Counted from the first letter of the stretch, positions 17,044 to 26,903 are shown. The stretch: DNA of 64,000 nt from Bacteroidia bacterium (GCA_021740845.1 JAIOYZ010000008.1:1-64000), one strand, 5' to 3'. A program made the numbers and translations. The notes: generated by a model not told the origin, from the letters alone.

Positions 17044-18687
17044 ATGGATATTAATCTAATACCCGCTGATGGACTTGCGGGATTAAAAAAACACTGGAAA
17101 GACGATTTACTTTCTGGTTTTGTCATTTCTCTTATTGCTTTGCCTTTATGCCTTGGAATTGCCATGGCCTCTGGAGTTCCACCTATGGCCGGTATTATTG
17201 CTGGTATAATTGGTGGTCTATTAGTTTCTTTAACTAGTGGTTCTTATTTAACTATTAATGGTCCTGCAGCAGGCTTGGCTGTTATTGTTTTAATGAGCAT
17301 GGAAGGATTTAAGAAAATGGCACCAGCCGGCTTAACTCCAGAACAAATTGAAATATTTGCCTACCAATGTACACTTGCTGTTGGTATTGGCTGCGGTGTT
17401 TTGCAATTACTTTTTGGATTTATTAAAGCAGGTGTTTTAAGTAATTTCTTTCCGTCTTCAGTAGTTCACGGAATGCTTGCTGCTATTGGAATTATGATTT
17501 TTGCCAAGCAATTTCATACAGCTGTTGGCGTAAAACCAGACGCAAAAAGCATGTTAGGAATTATTGGAGCCATCCCCAATAGTTTATTGCATATGAATCC
17601 AGAAATTGCTATTATTTCTGTGGTGAGCTTACTTATTCTAATTGGCCTTCCCATGATAAAACATCCTTTTGCTAAGAAAATACCAGCACCACTTTTAGTT
17701 ATTTTAGTAACTATTCCATTAGGTCATTATTTCAATTTAGAATCAGAACACAAATACCTTTTCTTAGACGGACATGAATATAACTTAGGTCCAAAGTTCT
17801 TGGTGAGCTTACCAGAAAATTTCCTAGACGGAATTGTACTCCCACGCTTTGATTATTTATTAACTGGCTTTGGAATTCAAATGATGATTACCTACTCTTT
17901 GGTTTCAAGCTTAGAATCTTTATTAACAGCAGCTGCCGTAGATAAATTAGACCCATACAAAAGAACTTCTAATTTCAATAGGGAATTATTTGCAAAAGGA
18001 AGTGGCAATATGGCTTCAAGCTTTTTAGGTGGATTGCCAATTATTGCTGAGGTAGTAAGAAGTTCTGCCAATGTAAGCAACGGTGCTAAAACCCGTTGGG
18101 CAAATTTTTTCCATGGAGCATTCTTATTAATTTTTGTTGTGTTTTTGAGCAGTTTGATCCATCAAATACCTCTAGCCGCTTTGGCATCTATGCTTATGGT
18201 AACAGGTTATAGATTGGCTTCTCCTCATGAGTTTAGCAAAACCTTACATTTGGGTAAAGAACAATTATTAATTTTTGTTACCACCATTGTTGTAACCATT
18301 GCCGATGATTTATTAGTGGGTATTGCGGCAGGTATTGTAATGAAAATTGTGATTCATATGGCTAACGGAGTTCCATTCAAAAGTTTATTCAAACCATTCT
18401 TAACAGTAAATGAAGATGAATCTGGAAATTATGTGGTGGATGTGGAACACTCTGCTGTTTTTAGTAATTTTATTGGAATGAAAAAGCAATTGGAAAAACT
18501 GGAAGATGGTAGAACACTAATTTTAGATTTTTCTGGAACCAATTTAGTCGATAGCTCTTCAAGAGAAAATTTTGAGCAAATGAAAAAAGATTATGAGAAA
18601 AAAGGTGGCAATTTTATCCTTAGAGGATTAGACGATCATACTCCATTATCCAGTCATCCAAAAGCATCCTTAAAAAAGAAAAACTAA
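17044..18687 (+). CDS. SulP-family anion (probably bicarbonate) transporter
   Basis: A 547-residue SLC26/SulP transporter. The N-terminus has the family segment LPLCLGIAMASGVPPMAGIIAGIIGG and LTSGSYLTINGPAAGLAVIV; about ten to twelve membrane helices follow to residue ~440. The C-terminus (about 455-547) is a STAS domain with LILDFSGTNLVDSSSRENF. SulP members carry sulfate, bicarbonate or other anions; the sequence alone does not fix the substrate. The setting beside dabAB and the shared small acidic upstream gene favour bicarbonate, as in BicA. It overlaps the porin gene by one base (TAATG), so inner- and outer-membrane steps are probably coexpressed. Confidence 0.85.
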   Translation: MDINLIPADGLAGLKKHWKDDLLSGFVISLIALPLCLGIAMASGVPPMAGIIAGIIGGLLVSLTSGSYLTINGPAAGLAVIVLMSMEGFKKMAPAGLTPEQIEIFAYQCTLAVGIGCGVLQLLFGFIKAGVLSNFFPSSVVHGMLAAIGIMIFAKQFHTAVGVKPDAKSMLGIIGAIPNSLLHMNPEIAIISVVSLLILIGLPMIKHPFAKKIPAPLLVILVTIPLGHYFNLESEHKYLFLDGHEYNLGPKFLVSLPENFLDGIVLPRFDYLLTGFGIQMMITYSLVSSLESLLTAAAVDKLDPYKRTSNFNRELFAKGSGNMASSFLGGLPIIAEVVRSSANVSNGAKTRWANFFHGAFLLIFVVFLSSLIHQIPLAALASMLMVTGYRLASPHEFSKTLHLGKEQLLIFVTTIVVTIADDLLVGIAAGIVMKIVIHMANGVPFKSLFKPFLTVNEDESGNYVVDVEHSAVFSNFIGMKKQLEKLEDGRTLILDFSGTNLVDSSSRENFEQMKKDYEKKGGNFILRGLDDHTPLSSHPKASLKKKN

Positions 18688-20015
18688 TGCAAAGAATTAT
18701 TTATTGGGTTCAAACCTTACTTATTGTTTGCGCCTTTTCTGTTACTCCAACCTATGCCCAAACAAAGGGTGGAAACAAAGAACTAAAAATGAATTTAAAT
18801 GAGGATGGCTCTCATTATTTAAAAGCCACAGTTACCGCTCAAATATGGGCTAGATACAACCAAAGCAATACCGGCACCACCGTTTTTGGTTATAATAAAC
18901 CAGAAACCTTTGATATTGGTTTAAGACGTGTGAGAACTCAATTGTATGGAAAAATTACCGACAAAGTGTTTTTCTATAGCCAATTTGGAATCAACAATTT
19001 TACCTATAACAGTGCCAGAAAACCATCTCTATTTTTTCATGATGTGATGTTGGAATACCAATTTACTCCAAGGGCTTTTCAAGCAGGTATGGGCTTAACG
19101 GCATGGACAGGTTTTAGTAGGTTCAGCTCCCCAGCTATTGCCTCCATTCTAGGTTACGATGCTCCTTTGTACCAACAAACAACAAATGATGTAAACGACC
19201 AGTTTCTAAGAAAATTGAGCATTTATGCAAAGGGTAAGATTTCTAAATTGGATTACCGTGTGGTATTAACAACGCCTATGGCAGTTCAAAATACAGGTTC
19301 AGTAAAACCATTAAATGCCAATTCCGACTTTTCTTACAGGCCTGCTAAATTGCAAAGCAGTGCTTATTTTATGTGGCAGTTTTTGGATGAAGAAAGTAAT
19401 ATGATGCCTTATATGACCGCAAATTATTTGGGCAAAAAACGAGTATTTAATATTGGCGCTGGTTACCAAATTCAACCAAAAGCAATGTGGCACTTGGCAG
19501 ATTCAACAAACGGAACCGCAACCATTGTTGAAGAGGACATGCTCAATTACAATGTGGATGTATATTACGATGCTCCAGTTGGTTCAAAAGGAAGTGCTAT
19601 TTCTGCTTATGCAGCTTATACTCATTTGGGTTTTGGATCAAACTATTTAAGAAACTTAGGTCCTATGAACCCAGCGGATGCTGCCAGTAAAACTAGCTTA
19701 GGTGGCGGCGGAAATTCTGTTCCACTTTACGGAACTGGAAATGTAATGTTTGCACAATTTGGCTACCTTTTGCCAAAGGAATTATTAGGTAAAGACAATG
19801 GCCAATTGCAAGCATACCTTATGTTTATGCATGGCAGTTACGAAAGACTTAATTCCCCAATGCAAGTTGTGGATGCAGGCTTTAATTATTTCTTAGATGG
19901 CCATAGAGCCAAACTAACTTTAGACTTTCAAAACCGTCCTGTTTTTGGAGTGAGTGATGCTAAAGTTAGTAGTAGAAAAAATGCTGTGATATTGCAATTC
20001 CAAATTGCAATTTAA
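18687..20015 (+). CDS. Outer-membrane porin, coupled to SulP
   Basis: A 442-residue beta-barrel protein with signal peptide (IIYWVQTLLIVCAFSVTPTYAQ, cleavage near residue 25). The mature sequence has alternating aromatic/hydrophobic strands, an RxRxxLYGKI segment (GLRRVRTQLYGKITDKVFFYSQFG) typical of Bacteroidota O/P-type porins, and a terminal strand ending in NAVILQFQIAI. It starts at the stop of the SulP gene (one-base overlap), so it probably provides the outer-membrane route for that transporter's anion. Its stop codon touches the stop of the convergent TolC gene with no base between. Substrate not shown by sequence. Confidence 0.8.
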   Translation: MQRIIYWVQTLLIVCAFSVTPTYAQTKGGNKELKMNLNEDGSHYLKATVTAQIWARYNQSNTGTTVFGYNKPETFDIGLRRVRTQLYGKITDKVFFYSQFGINNFTYNSARKPSLFFHDVMLEYQFTPRAFQAGMGLTAWTGFSRFSSPAIASILGYDAPLYQQTTNDVNDQFLRKLSIYAKGKISKLDYRVVLTTPMAVQNTGSVKPLNANSDFSYRPAKLQSSAYFMWQFLDEESNMMPYMTANYLGKKRVFNIGAGYQIQPKAMWHLADSTNGTATIVEEDMLNYNVDVYYDAPVGSKGSAISAYAAYTHLGFGSNYLRNLGPMNPADAASKTSLGGGGNSVPLYGTGNVMFAQFGYLLPKELLGKDNGQLQAYLMFMHGSYERLNSPMQVVDAGFNYFLDGHRAKLTLDFQNRPVFGVSDAKVSSRKNAVILQFQIAI

Positions 20016-21482
20016 CTAAAAGCATTTTTGACCACTAGCCCATTGCAATTGAAATTTGGCTTTGGCATATTTTGCTTCTAATTCTGCTAATTTAATTTGA
20101 GCATCCATCAAGCTGCGTTCTCTTTGGTTGATTAAAAATAGAGAGCTTTCACCATTTTCAAACCTATACTCTTCTGCATTGCGGAGGAGTATAGCGTTTT
20201 GAACCAACTCATTTTGAATAGACAATAACTTTTCATTTGTCCTTAGCTCATTATAAGTGGCTAGAAGGGTATTATTTACTACTCGTTTGCCTTGTTGAAG
20301 TTGCAATTCGTTTTGTTGAATTTTATAATTTGTCAACTCTAATTTTCCTCTTTCCTTTCTTAACAAAACACTGCTATAAAAACTCACGCCTAACTTATAA
20401 TTTTTCATAAACAAACCATTTACCTCATCTCTACTTCCAGAAGTATAGGTTTGAAATGGAATATAATCTACATTCAGTTGGGGCTTTAAATTCTCCAAAG
20501 CCAATCTCCTATCCAACTGCGATTGGTTCAGCTTATAGGTTAATTTTTGTACATCTGGATGAAACTCTTGGGCCAGTGAGCTTAAGATTTGAATACTATC
20601 TAAAGAAATAAATTGAATTTGCGAACCTTTATCAGATGGAATAACTTGAGGCAATAATTGCAAGGCAGTATTGTTTTCATCCCACAAGAAATTAGATAAC
20701 TCTAAGCTGCTATTTAAAAAGGCCAATTCCATTTCGTTTAATAAGGCTTCTCGTCTTTTATATTCTACCCAAGCCTCCACGCTATCTATAGCTTTAGCTT
20801 CACCTGCCTTGATCCTACTAATGATAAAAAACTTCCTCTTTTGTGCCAGTTCCAATCCATTTTGCAAGTATGCCAAGCGCTGGTAATTTTGATGCCAATC
20901 CCAATATGCTTTGGCAGCTTCTAACAACAATTTATTGATACTACTTATTTGCTCGGCTTGGTTCAAACCGCTTAATAATTGTGCCTGCCGTAATTGATTG
21001 CGCCTAGCATCTGTGAGCAAACCTCTTAAAACAGGAACCGAAACGCCTGCATAAAACAATTGGTATTCTACATTTTTAGTATTGCCAGAAACTGGGTCGT
21101 ACTTACCTCTTTCTGGGTTAATGGTAAGTCCGCTACTTTGGTCCAAACCAGCTTTAATATCAATACCAATAAGGGTTGGAATTTTTACTTGAGGCTCTAC
21201 ATATTGATAAGAATTCTGACCATTGGTTTGTTTAGAACTTAAGTTAAATTGAACCGTTGGATCAAAAGCACCTCTTGCACTTCTAAGTTCTGCTTGTGCC
21301 ATTTTAGGCAATAGCATAGCCTGTTTAGAAAGAGGATGGTAACGTAAAACTTGTTCGTAAAAGGCATCAAAATAAAGCACGGTTGTATCTTGCGAAAAGG
21401 ATAAAATTGCCTTGAAAGCAAAAACCAATACCAGCAAAATTTCTTTACTTTTATACCTAAAAAAACCCATAATATAACTCAT
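20016..21482 (-). CDS. TolC-family outer-membrane efflux channel
   Basis: A 488-residue protein with a signal peptide (EILLVLVFAFKAILSFSQ) and long amphipathic helices in two related halves, as in TolC (YHPLSKQA near the start, LAELEAKYAKAKFQLQWASG at the end). It is the last gene of an ABC-HlyD-TolC operon on the minus strand; its ATG lies 2 bases from the HlyD stop. Together they form a type I secretion or efflux system across both membranes. The end of the gene abuts the convergent porin. The substrate is not encoded next to it as far as I can see. Confidence 0.87.
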   Translation of the reverse strand: MSYIMGFFRYKSKEILLVLVFAFKAILSFSQDTTVLYFDAFYEQVLRYHPLSKQAMLLPKMAQAELRSARGAFDPTVQFNLSSKQTNGQNSYQYVEPQVKIPTLIGIDIKAGLDQSSGLTINPERGKYDPVSGNTKNVEYQLFYAGVSVPVLRGLLTDARRNQLRQAQLLSGLNQAEQISSINKLLLEAAKAYWDWHQNYQRLAYLQNGLELAQKRKFFIISRIKAGEAKAIDSVEAWVEYKRREALLNEMELAFLNSSLELSNFLWDENNTALQLLPQVIPSDKGSQIQFISLDSIQILSSLAQEFHPDVQKLTYKLNQSQLDRRLALENLKPQLNVDYIPFQTYTSGSRDEVNGLFMKNYKLGVSFYSSVLLRKERGKLELTNYKIQQNELQLQQGKRVVNNTLLATYNELRTNEKLLSIQNELVQNAILLRNAEEYRFENGESSLFLINQRERSLMDAQIKLAELEAKYAKAKFQLQWASGQKCF

Positions 21483-21484
21483 CC

Positions 21485-22816
21485 TTATTTCTTTTTGCTG
21501 CTAGAATTATCTTCAAATTCACCAATAAAATCGGGAGGAAAACCATTGAATTGTCGCCACAACTCATACCATACGCTAACATTTTTTAACATGGCCCAAC
21601 CATAAACTCCACCACCTGCTCTTACCAATTCTGGCCAAGGCTCTTCATTTGGATCAGGCATAACCAAAACTCTAAACTGCCCGTTGGTACTGTTTACACG
21701 GTCTACTGCTTGCACAATACCGCCAAAAGTTCCAACGCCTACATTTGGCCAACCAGAAAATACCAAAGCTGGCCAACCATCAAACTGAACTCTAACTGGA
21801 ACACCTGTTTGAAGTAAAGGTAAATCCATAGCTCTTACATATAACTCTACCGCCATTTTAGGATTGGAAGGAACAATGGTTATTAGGTCTTCACCTTCTT
21901 TTATTAGTTCACCCAAACCAGACTTCATAGCCTTAACAATATATCCATCTTGAGGAGCGCGAATAACATAAAATCCAGAACGCAATTCTAAATTCGACAA
22001 CTCAATTTGCATTTTAGAAATCTCTGCACGGCTTTCAAAAAGTTCTCCAGTGGTTTCATTAATTATGGATTCTGCCTTAGATATTTTATCAATATAATCG
22101 GCTTCAACAGAGTTCAATTCTATTTCGGCATTTATTAATTCATTTTGAACCGAATTGTATTTATTTTCTGCCTCCACCATTTTGGCATTTGCTTCTTGGG
22201 TTTTGTTATTTCTATTTTGCAATTCGGTGAGTGAGGCAAGTCCTTTTTTGTACAAATCATCCAATCGTGTGTATTGGTCTTGCGCCAATTGGTAGGCAAC
22301 TTTAGACGACTCATAAGCAGCCAATTCACCAGCAATTTTAAAGCGAGTTTGCTTTACCTTATTTCTAGCTTGTTCCAGTTTAAATTTCAATCCATCACGC
22401 AAGGCATCAATTTGCTTTTCAGTAGATTGAATTTTATCAAATTTTGCCTTTACAGCATCTTGTTTATTGGCAATTTGTTCGGTACTTCTAGTAATTAATT
22501 TAGGATCAAAAAATTTATCTTTTACCTCGGTAATTACGCAAATGGTATCCCCGCGTTTAACAAATTGTCCTTCTTGAACCAACCACCTATCAATTCTTCC
22601 AGCAATTACAGAAGGAATAACCTGAGGTCTATCTTCTGGGCGCAATGGAGTAACCTTTCCTTTACCTTGCACATTTTGTTGCCAAGGCAAAAAGAGGATT
22701 AAAATAAAGGCAAGCAAAAAACCTAGCAACCAATTACGGATAGTCTTAAATTTCTTAGGTGTATTCACCAATCCAATAGAATGCAATTGGTATTTTTGTA
22801 AATCTAGTTCTTTCAT
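21485..22816 (-). CDS. HlyD-type membrane fusion protein
   Basis: A 443-residue periplasmic adaptor: a single membrane helix (WLLGFLLAFILILFLPW, about 29-45), then a lipoyl-like half (GKVTPLRPEDRPQVIPSVIAGRID, VQEGQFVKRGDTIC), a long coiled-coil hairpin with a YDDLYKKGLASLTELQ-like turn, and the second lipoyl half (RAPQDGYIVKAMKSGLGELIKEGEDL). It links the ABC transporter to TolC. Gene order ABC, HlyD, TolC with gaps of 24 and 2 bases argues for one operon. The tail SSSKKK is short and basic. Confidence 0.88.
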   Translation of the reverse strand: MKELDLQKYQLHSIGLVNTPKKFKTIRNWLLGFLLAFILILFLPWQQNVQGKGKVTPLRPEDRPQVIPSVIAGRIDRWLVQEGQFVKRGDTICVITEVKDKFFDPKLITRSTEQIANKQDAVKAKFDKIQSTEKQIDALRDGLKFKLEQARNKVKQTRFKIAGELAAYESSKVAYQLAQDQYTRLDDLYKKGLASLTELQNRNNKTQEANAKMVEAENKYNSVQNELINAEIELNSVEADYIDKISKAESIINETTGELFESRAEISKMQIELSNLELRSGFYVIRAPQDGYIVKAMKSGLGELIKEGEDLITIVPSNPKMAVELYVRAMDLPLLQTGVPVRVQFDGWPALVFSGWPNVGVGTFGGIVQAVDRVNSTNGQFRVLVMPDPNEEPWPELVRAGGGVYGWAMLKNVSVWYELWRQFNGFPPDFIGEFEDNSSSKKK

Positions 22817-22840
22817 TTTTTTGTCTCTACTTAGTTCAAT

Positions 22841-25066
22841 TTATTTAATTGGGAGTAGGCCCAAATTTGATAGTTCTTGGTAGGTTCCTTCTGCAATTAA
22901 TTTCCCGTCTTGCATAAACAAAACCCTATCACATTTTTCCATTATTTTAGGAACGGTAGTAACAATAATCAAAGCAAAATCCTCATTCATTATGGTATCA
23001 ATTAACTTACTTTTTTCCGCACTTTGAACATTGTGAAAAAACTCATCTATGATTACTAAATTTGGCTTTTGAACAAAGCTTCTTGCCAACAAAATTCGCT
23101 TCACTACATTGCTCGGTAAATTTTCACCTGCAGGTAATAATGCTGTTTGCAAACCGTCCTTTAGCTTGGTAATAAAGGGATCTAATCCAGCTTTATTGCA
23201 AGCCATAACAATATCTTTTAGTAAAATACCTGGCCTTGCCAAAGTAATATTTTCTTCAATTGTTCCTTCAAATACATCTTGTAAATTGAGGTTATCTCCT
23301 ATTGCACTTCTATAAGAATTAATATTCAACTCCCGCAAGGATACGCCATTTAAAGAGATAAGTCCTTCGTAATTTTGATACAAACCAGCAATAGTTTTTA
23401 CCAAGGATGTTTTACCAGAATCATTGTATCCTGTGATACAAATCTTTTCACCTTTATTGATTGAAAAGCTTATTCCAGAATAACAATTAGAGAGGGAATC
23501 GTTGTATTTGTAAGCTAGATTGTTTACTCTTAATTCAAACTTTTCTTCTACATTCAAATCCTTAACATAACGCCCTGCATTGGTTTCCATTTCTAAATCT
23601 GTAACCTGCCCAATTTTGTCTAAAGCAGTAAGCATATCATAAACCACAGATAAACTACCAATCAACTTTTCAACCGAATTAATCACCAAAACAATAATAA
23701 TTTCTGATGCAACAAATTGCCCCAAATTAATTTGTTCATTGAACACCAAGGTTCCACCTAAAATTAATAAACCAGCCGTGATAATAGTTTTAAAGGCAAT
23801 AATGGCTGAGAACTGCCTAACCAAAATTTTGAAATGTTTTTTGCGGTAACTCAGGTATTTTTCTAATAATCTATCTACCTTATTAAGCGGCAAACGAGCA
23901 TCTCCAGCCAACTTAAAGGATTGTAAAGATCTACCCAATTCTTCTAACCAATAAACAACTTTGTATTTGTATTTCGACTCGTAAATACTTGTTTCTAAAC
24001 CTTTGGAACTAGTAGCATAAAACACAAGCAAAATCACGATAGCTACTAAAAGGCCAAACAAAATAAAATAAGGATGATAAAAAGAAAGCAACAACAAACC
24101 AAAAATGATTTGAATAATTCCGGAAGTGAAATCAATTAATAATTTTGGAAGTGATTTTTGAACCGTTAACACATCAAAAAAACGATTGACCAATTCTGGG
24201 GTAAATTGACCCTTTATTTTTTCAACTTTCAAGCGTGGAATTCTATAGGCAAAATCAAAAGCTGTTTTTGCAAACAAACGTTGTTGCAGCACCTCTACCA
24301 TACCCAATTGTTGCACCTGCAACCAACCAGCAACCATGGTGGCAACAATTACTAGGACCATCAAAACAAAAACACTTTCTAATAACAAGCCTCCACTCAT
24401 CAATCCAACAATAGCCTGAATTCCCAAAGGCAGTGTTAAATTAACCAAAGCAATCATAATGGCAAAAAAGTAAAGAATATAAATATCCTTTTTCTCTTCT
24501 TTTAACAGGTTCAATAATCTTCTAAAAGGAGTAATTTTCTCTCCCTCCAAAACCGCTATTGGGTCTGAAATAGCATTAAAACCTGCTAGGTAAATTATTC
24601 CGTTTTCTTCCAAATTTTCTAAACCTAATGGATACATTTCTAAATTAAATCCATTTTGGATTTTCAATTCCTCAATGGTTTTTAAATCCAAAAGGAGTTT
24701 AGATTCATCTAAATAAATTAATTCTTTACTTCCGCCTTCCTCAAAAACTACTACCTCAATTTCTTTGCAGGAACGGTGCTTTATTACTATTGGGATCAAA
24801 CCAGAATTGCTCTTTTTAAATGCAATAATTGGAAAAGGAAGGCTTTTTAGAATTAGATTAAAATCAGAAACACTACTGTATTTGGCCTCAAAATGAAAAT
24901 GGCCAAACTCTGCCACATCAATTAATTGGGTATAAAAAGAATGAAATGAATCCTCGTAACGGTCGTTAAACCTGAATTTCTGGTCGTGCAATTCAAAGTG
25001 ATTGATGGGGCTCTCTGAAAGAGAAGCAAATTTTTCAACCAATTCTATAATTTGTTTTTGAAGCAT
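22841..25066 (-). CDS. Type I secretion ABC transporter with degenerate ATPase
   Basis: A 741-residue protein: an N-terminal ~190-residue soluble domain without a C39 peptidase Cys/His pair that I can see, a six-helix exporter domain (about 200-490) and an ATPase domain. Walker A is present (GYNDSGKT, 546-553) and Walker B too (LVIIDE, 670-675). The signature LSGGQ is replaced by LPSNV (650-654, after GEN), and the switch histidine position reads VTTVPK rather than VTH. If it works as a homodimer, both ATP sites would be unusual. First gene of the operon with HlyD and TolC; secreted substrate unknown. TTCCTTTG upstream is one base off a promoter box. Confidence 0.85.
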   Translation of the reverse strand: MLQKQIIELVEKFASLSESPINHFELHDQKFRFNDRYEDSFHSFYTQLIDVAEFGHFHFEAKYSSVSDFNLILKSLPFPIIAFKKSNSGLIPIVIKHRSCKEIEVVVFEEGGSKELIYLDESKLLLDLKTIEELKIQNGFNLEMYPLGLENLEENGIIYLAGFNAISDPIAVLEGEKITPFRRLLNLLKEEKKDIYILYFFAIMIALVNLTLPLGIQAIVGLMSGGLLLESVFVLMVLVIVATMVAGWLQVQQLGMVEVLQQRLFAKTAFDFAYRIPRLKVEKIKGQFTPELVNRFFDVLTVQKSLPKLLIDFTSGIIQIIFGLLLLSFYHPYFILFGLLVAIVILLVFYATSSKGLETSIYESKYKYKVVYWLEELGRSLQSFKLAGDARLPLNKVDRLLEKYLSYRKKHFKILVRQFSAIIAFKTIITAGLLILGGTLVFNEQINLGQFVASEIIIVLVINSVEKLIGSLSVVYDMLTALDKIGQVTDLEMETNAGRYVKDLNVEEKFELRVNNLAYKYNDSLSNCYSGISFSINKGEKICITGYNDSGKTSLVKTIAGLYQNYEGLISLNGVSLRELNINSYRSAIGDNLNLQDVFEGTIEENITLARPGILLKDIVMACNKAGLDPFITKLKDGLQTALLPAGENLPSNVVKRILLARSFVQKPNLVIIDEFFHNVQSAEKSKLIDTIMNEDFALIIVTTVPKIMEKCDRVLFMQDGKLIAEGTYQELSNLGLLPIK

Positions 25067-25216
25067 ACGGGCATATTAACAAAGGAAATTTACAATAGTT
25101 TTATTTTCCAAAAAAATCTTTTATAGAAGTCGATGATTTTCATCATTTTTTAGCTTAAATTTACCTTACAATTTCGCCACATAAAAAATTGGGTTTTGTG
25201 AACCCAAAGTAAAGAT

Positions 25217-25224
25217 TATTTTTG
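25217..25224 (+). promoter_or_regulatory. pckA promoter, -7 box TATTTTTG
   Basis: Exact TAnnTTTG at 25217-25224 with TTTTG at 25194-25198, an 18-base spacer that fits the Bacteroidota -33/-7 pattern. The pckA ATG lies 29 bases after the box. Confidence 0.65.
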
Positions 25225-25253
25225 CCCGACCAAAAACAGACAATTGCCTGATT

Positions 25254-26849
25254 ATGAAAAACAAAGACATCTCAGAAAAAGTAATGAAAGAAGCCTCTAT
25301 GGCGTTCTTAAATCTTACTCCAGCAGAATTGGTTCGCCACGCCATTTTAAATGGTGAAGGAACCTTGAACGACACCGGCGCCTTAATGGCTGATACTGGT
25401 GAGTTTACCGGCAGGTCGCCTAAAGACAAATTCACTGTTTGCGATGCCAAAACAGAAAACACTGTTTGGTGGGGAGATGTGAATTTTAAATTCGACGAAA
25501 ACAAATTTGAAGCCTTATTAAACAAAGTAATTAACCATTACGCTGGAAAGCAAGTTTATGTACGCGATGCTTATGCATGTGCTGATGAACGCTACAAATT
25601 AAAACTTCGAGTTGTAAATGAAACGGCCTATCACAACCTTTTCTGCAACAATTTATTTCTTCGTCCAGAAGCAAGTGAATTAACAAACTACGAACCAGAA
25701 TGGTTGATCCTAAATGCACCAAGCTTTAAAGCTGTAGCTGCAGAAGATGGAACTCGCCAACACAATTTCTCTATCATCGATTTCAGCCGCAAAATTATTC
25801 TTGTTGGCGGTAGCGGTTATACCGGAGAAATGAAAAAAGGTATCTTCACTGTATTAAACTACATTTTACCAGAAGAAAGAAATACTCTTTCAATGCATTG
25901 CTCTGCAAACATTGGTAAAAAAGGTGATACCGCTATTTTCTTTGGTTTATCTGGTACTGGTAAAACTACCTTAAGTGCTGATCCAGAGCGTAAACTTATT
26001 GGCGACGATGAGCACGGTTGGGCTGAAGACAGTGTGTTTAACTTTGAAGGTGGATGCTATGCAAAATGTGTGGATTTAACCCAAGAAAAAGAACCTCAAA
26101 TTTTCAATGCCATTAAATTTGGTTCATTACTAGAAAACACTCGCTTTATTGAGGGAACTTCTACTGTTGATTATTCAAATATCTCTGTTACAGAAAACAC
26201 TCGTGCTGCTTATACTATCGATGCTATTGATAATATCGCTGTTCCTTCAGTAGGTAAAGCTCCAGAAAATATTTTCTTCTTAACTGCTGATGCTTTTGGT
26301 GTTTTGCCTCCAATTTCTAAATTAAGTGTTGGACAAGCCATGTACAGTTTTATTAGCGGTTATACTGCTAAAGTTGCTGGTACAGAAGCTGGCGTTACAG
26401 AGCCTCAAGCTACTTTCTCTGCTTGTTTTGGAAAAGCATTTCTTCCATTGCACCCAGGTAAATACGCTAAAATGTTAGGAGATAAATTAAGAGCTAATCC
26501 AAATATTAATGTTTGGTTAATTAATACCGGTTGGACTGGTGGTGCTTATGGTGTTGGTTCAAGAATGAAACTTTCTTATACCCGCGCTATGATTACTGCT
26601 GCTTTAAATGGCGAATTAAACAACGTAGAATTTGAAGCTCATCCTGTATTTGGTTACATGATGCCTAAGGCTTGTCCTAATGCTCCAGTAGAATTATTAA
26701 ACCCTCGTAATACTTGGGAAGATAAAGCTGCTTACGATGCTCAAGCAAATAAATTGGCAAACATGTTTGTTAAAAACTTTGAACAATATGCTAGCGGTGT
26801 TGATGCTGAAATTTTAGCTGCTGCACCAAAAGCTACACAACAAGCATAA
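25254..26849 (+). CDS. pckA: Phosphoenolpyruvate carboxykinase (ATP)
   Basis: A 531-residue ATP-type PEPCK, which interconverts oxaloacetate + ATP with PEP + CO2 + ADP in gluconeogenesis or, reversed, CO2 fixation. The family markers are present: DTGEFTGRSPKDKF (47-60), HCSANIGKKGD (214-224), the kinase loop GLSGTGKT (231-238) followed by LSADPERKLIGDDEHGW with the metal-binding Asp pair, and the ENTRAAY segment. Full length. Codon use and conservation look like a highly expressed gene. It has a good promoter and a strong terminator and so is monocistronic. Confidence 0.97.
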   Translation: MKNKDISEKVMKEASMAFLNLTPAELVRHAILNGEGTLNDTGALMADTGEFTGRSPKDKFTVCDAKTENTVWWGDVNFKFDENKFEALLNKVINHYAGKQVYVRDAYACADERYKLKLRVVNETAYHNLFCNNLFLRPEASELTNYEPEWLILNAPSFKAVAAEDGTRQHNFSIIDFSRKIILVGGSGYTGEMKKGIFTVLNYILPEERNTLSMHCSANIGKKGDTAIFFGLSGTGKTTLSADPERKLIGDDEHGWAEDSVFNFEGGCYAKCVDLTQEKEPQIFNAIKFGSLLENTRFIEGTSTVDYSNISVTENTRAAYTIDAIDNIAVPSVGKAPENIFFLTADAFGVLPPISKLSVGQAMYSFISGYTAKVAGTEAGVTEPQATFSACFGKAFLPLHPGKYAKMLGDKLRANPNINVWLINTGWTGGAYGVGSRMKLSYTRAMITAALNGELNNVEFEAHPVFGYMMPKACPNAPVELLNPRNTWEDKAAYDAQANKLANMFVKNFEQYASGVDAEILAAAPKATQQA

Positions 26850-26870
26850 GACTTGTGAACTACTTTTTAG

Positions 26871-26903
26871 AAAAGAGACATCCATTTGGGTGTCTCTTTT
26901 TTA
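26871..26903 (+). terminator. Rho-independent terminator after pckA
   Basis: AAAAGAGACA pairs with TGTCTCTTTT around TCCATTTGGG, then a T run. It lies just after pckA. Confidence 0.9.
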
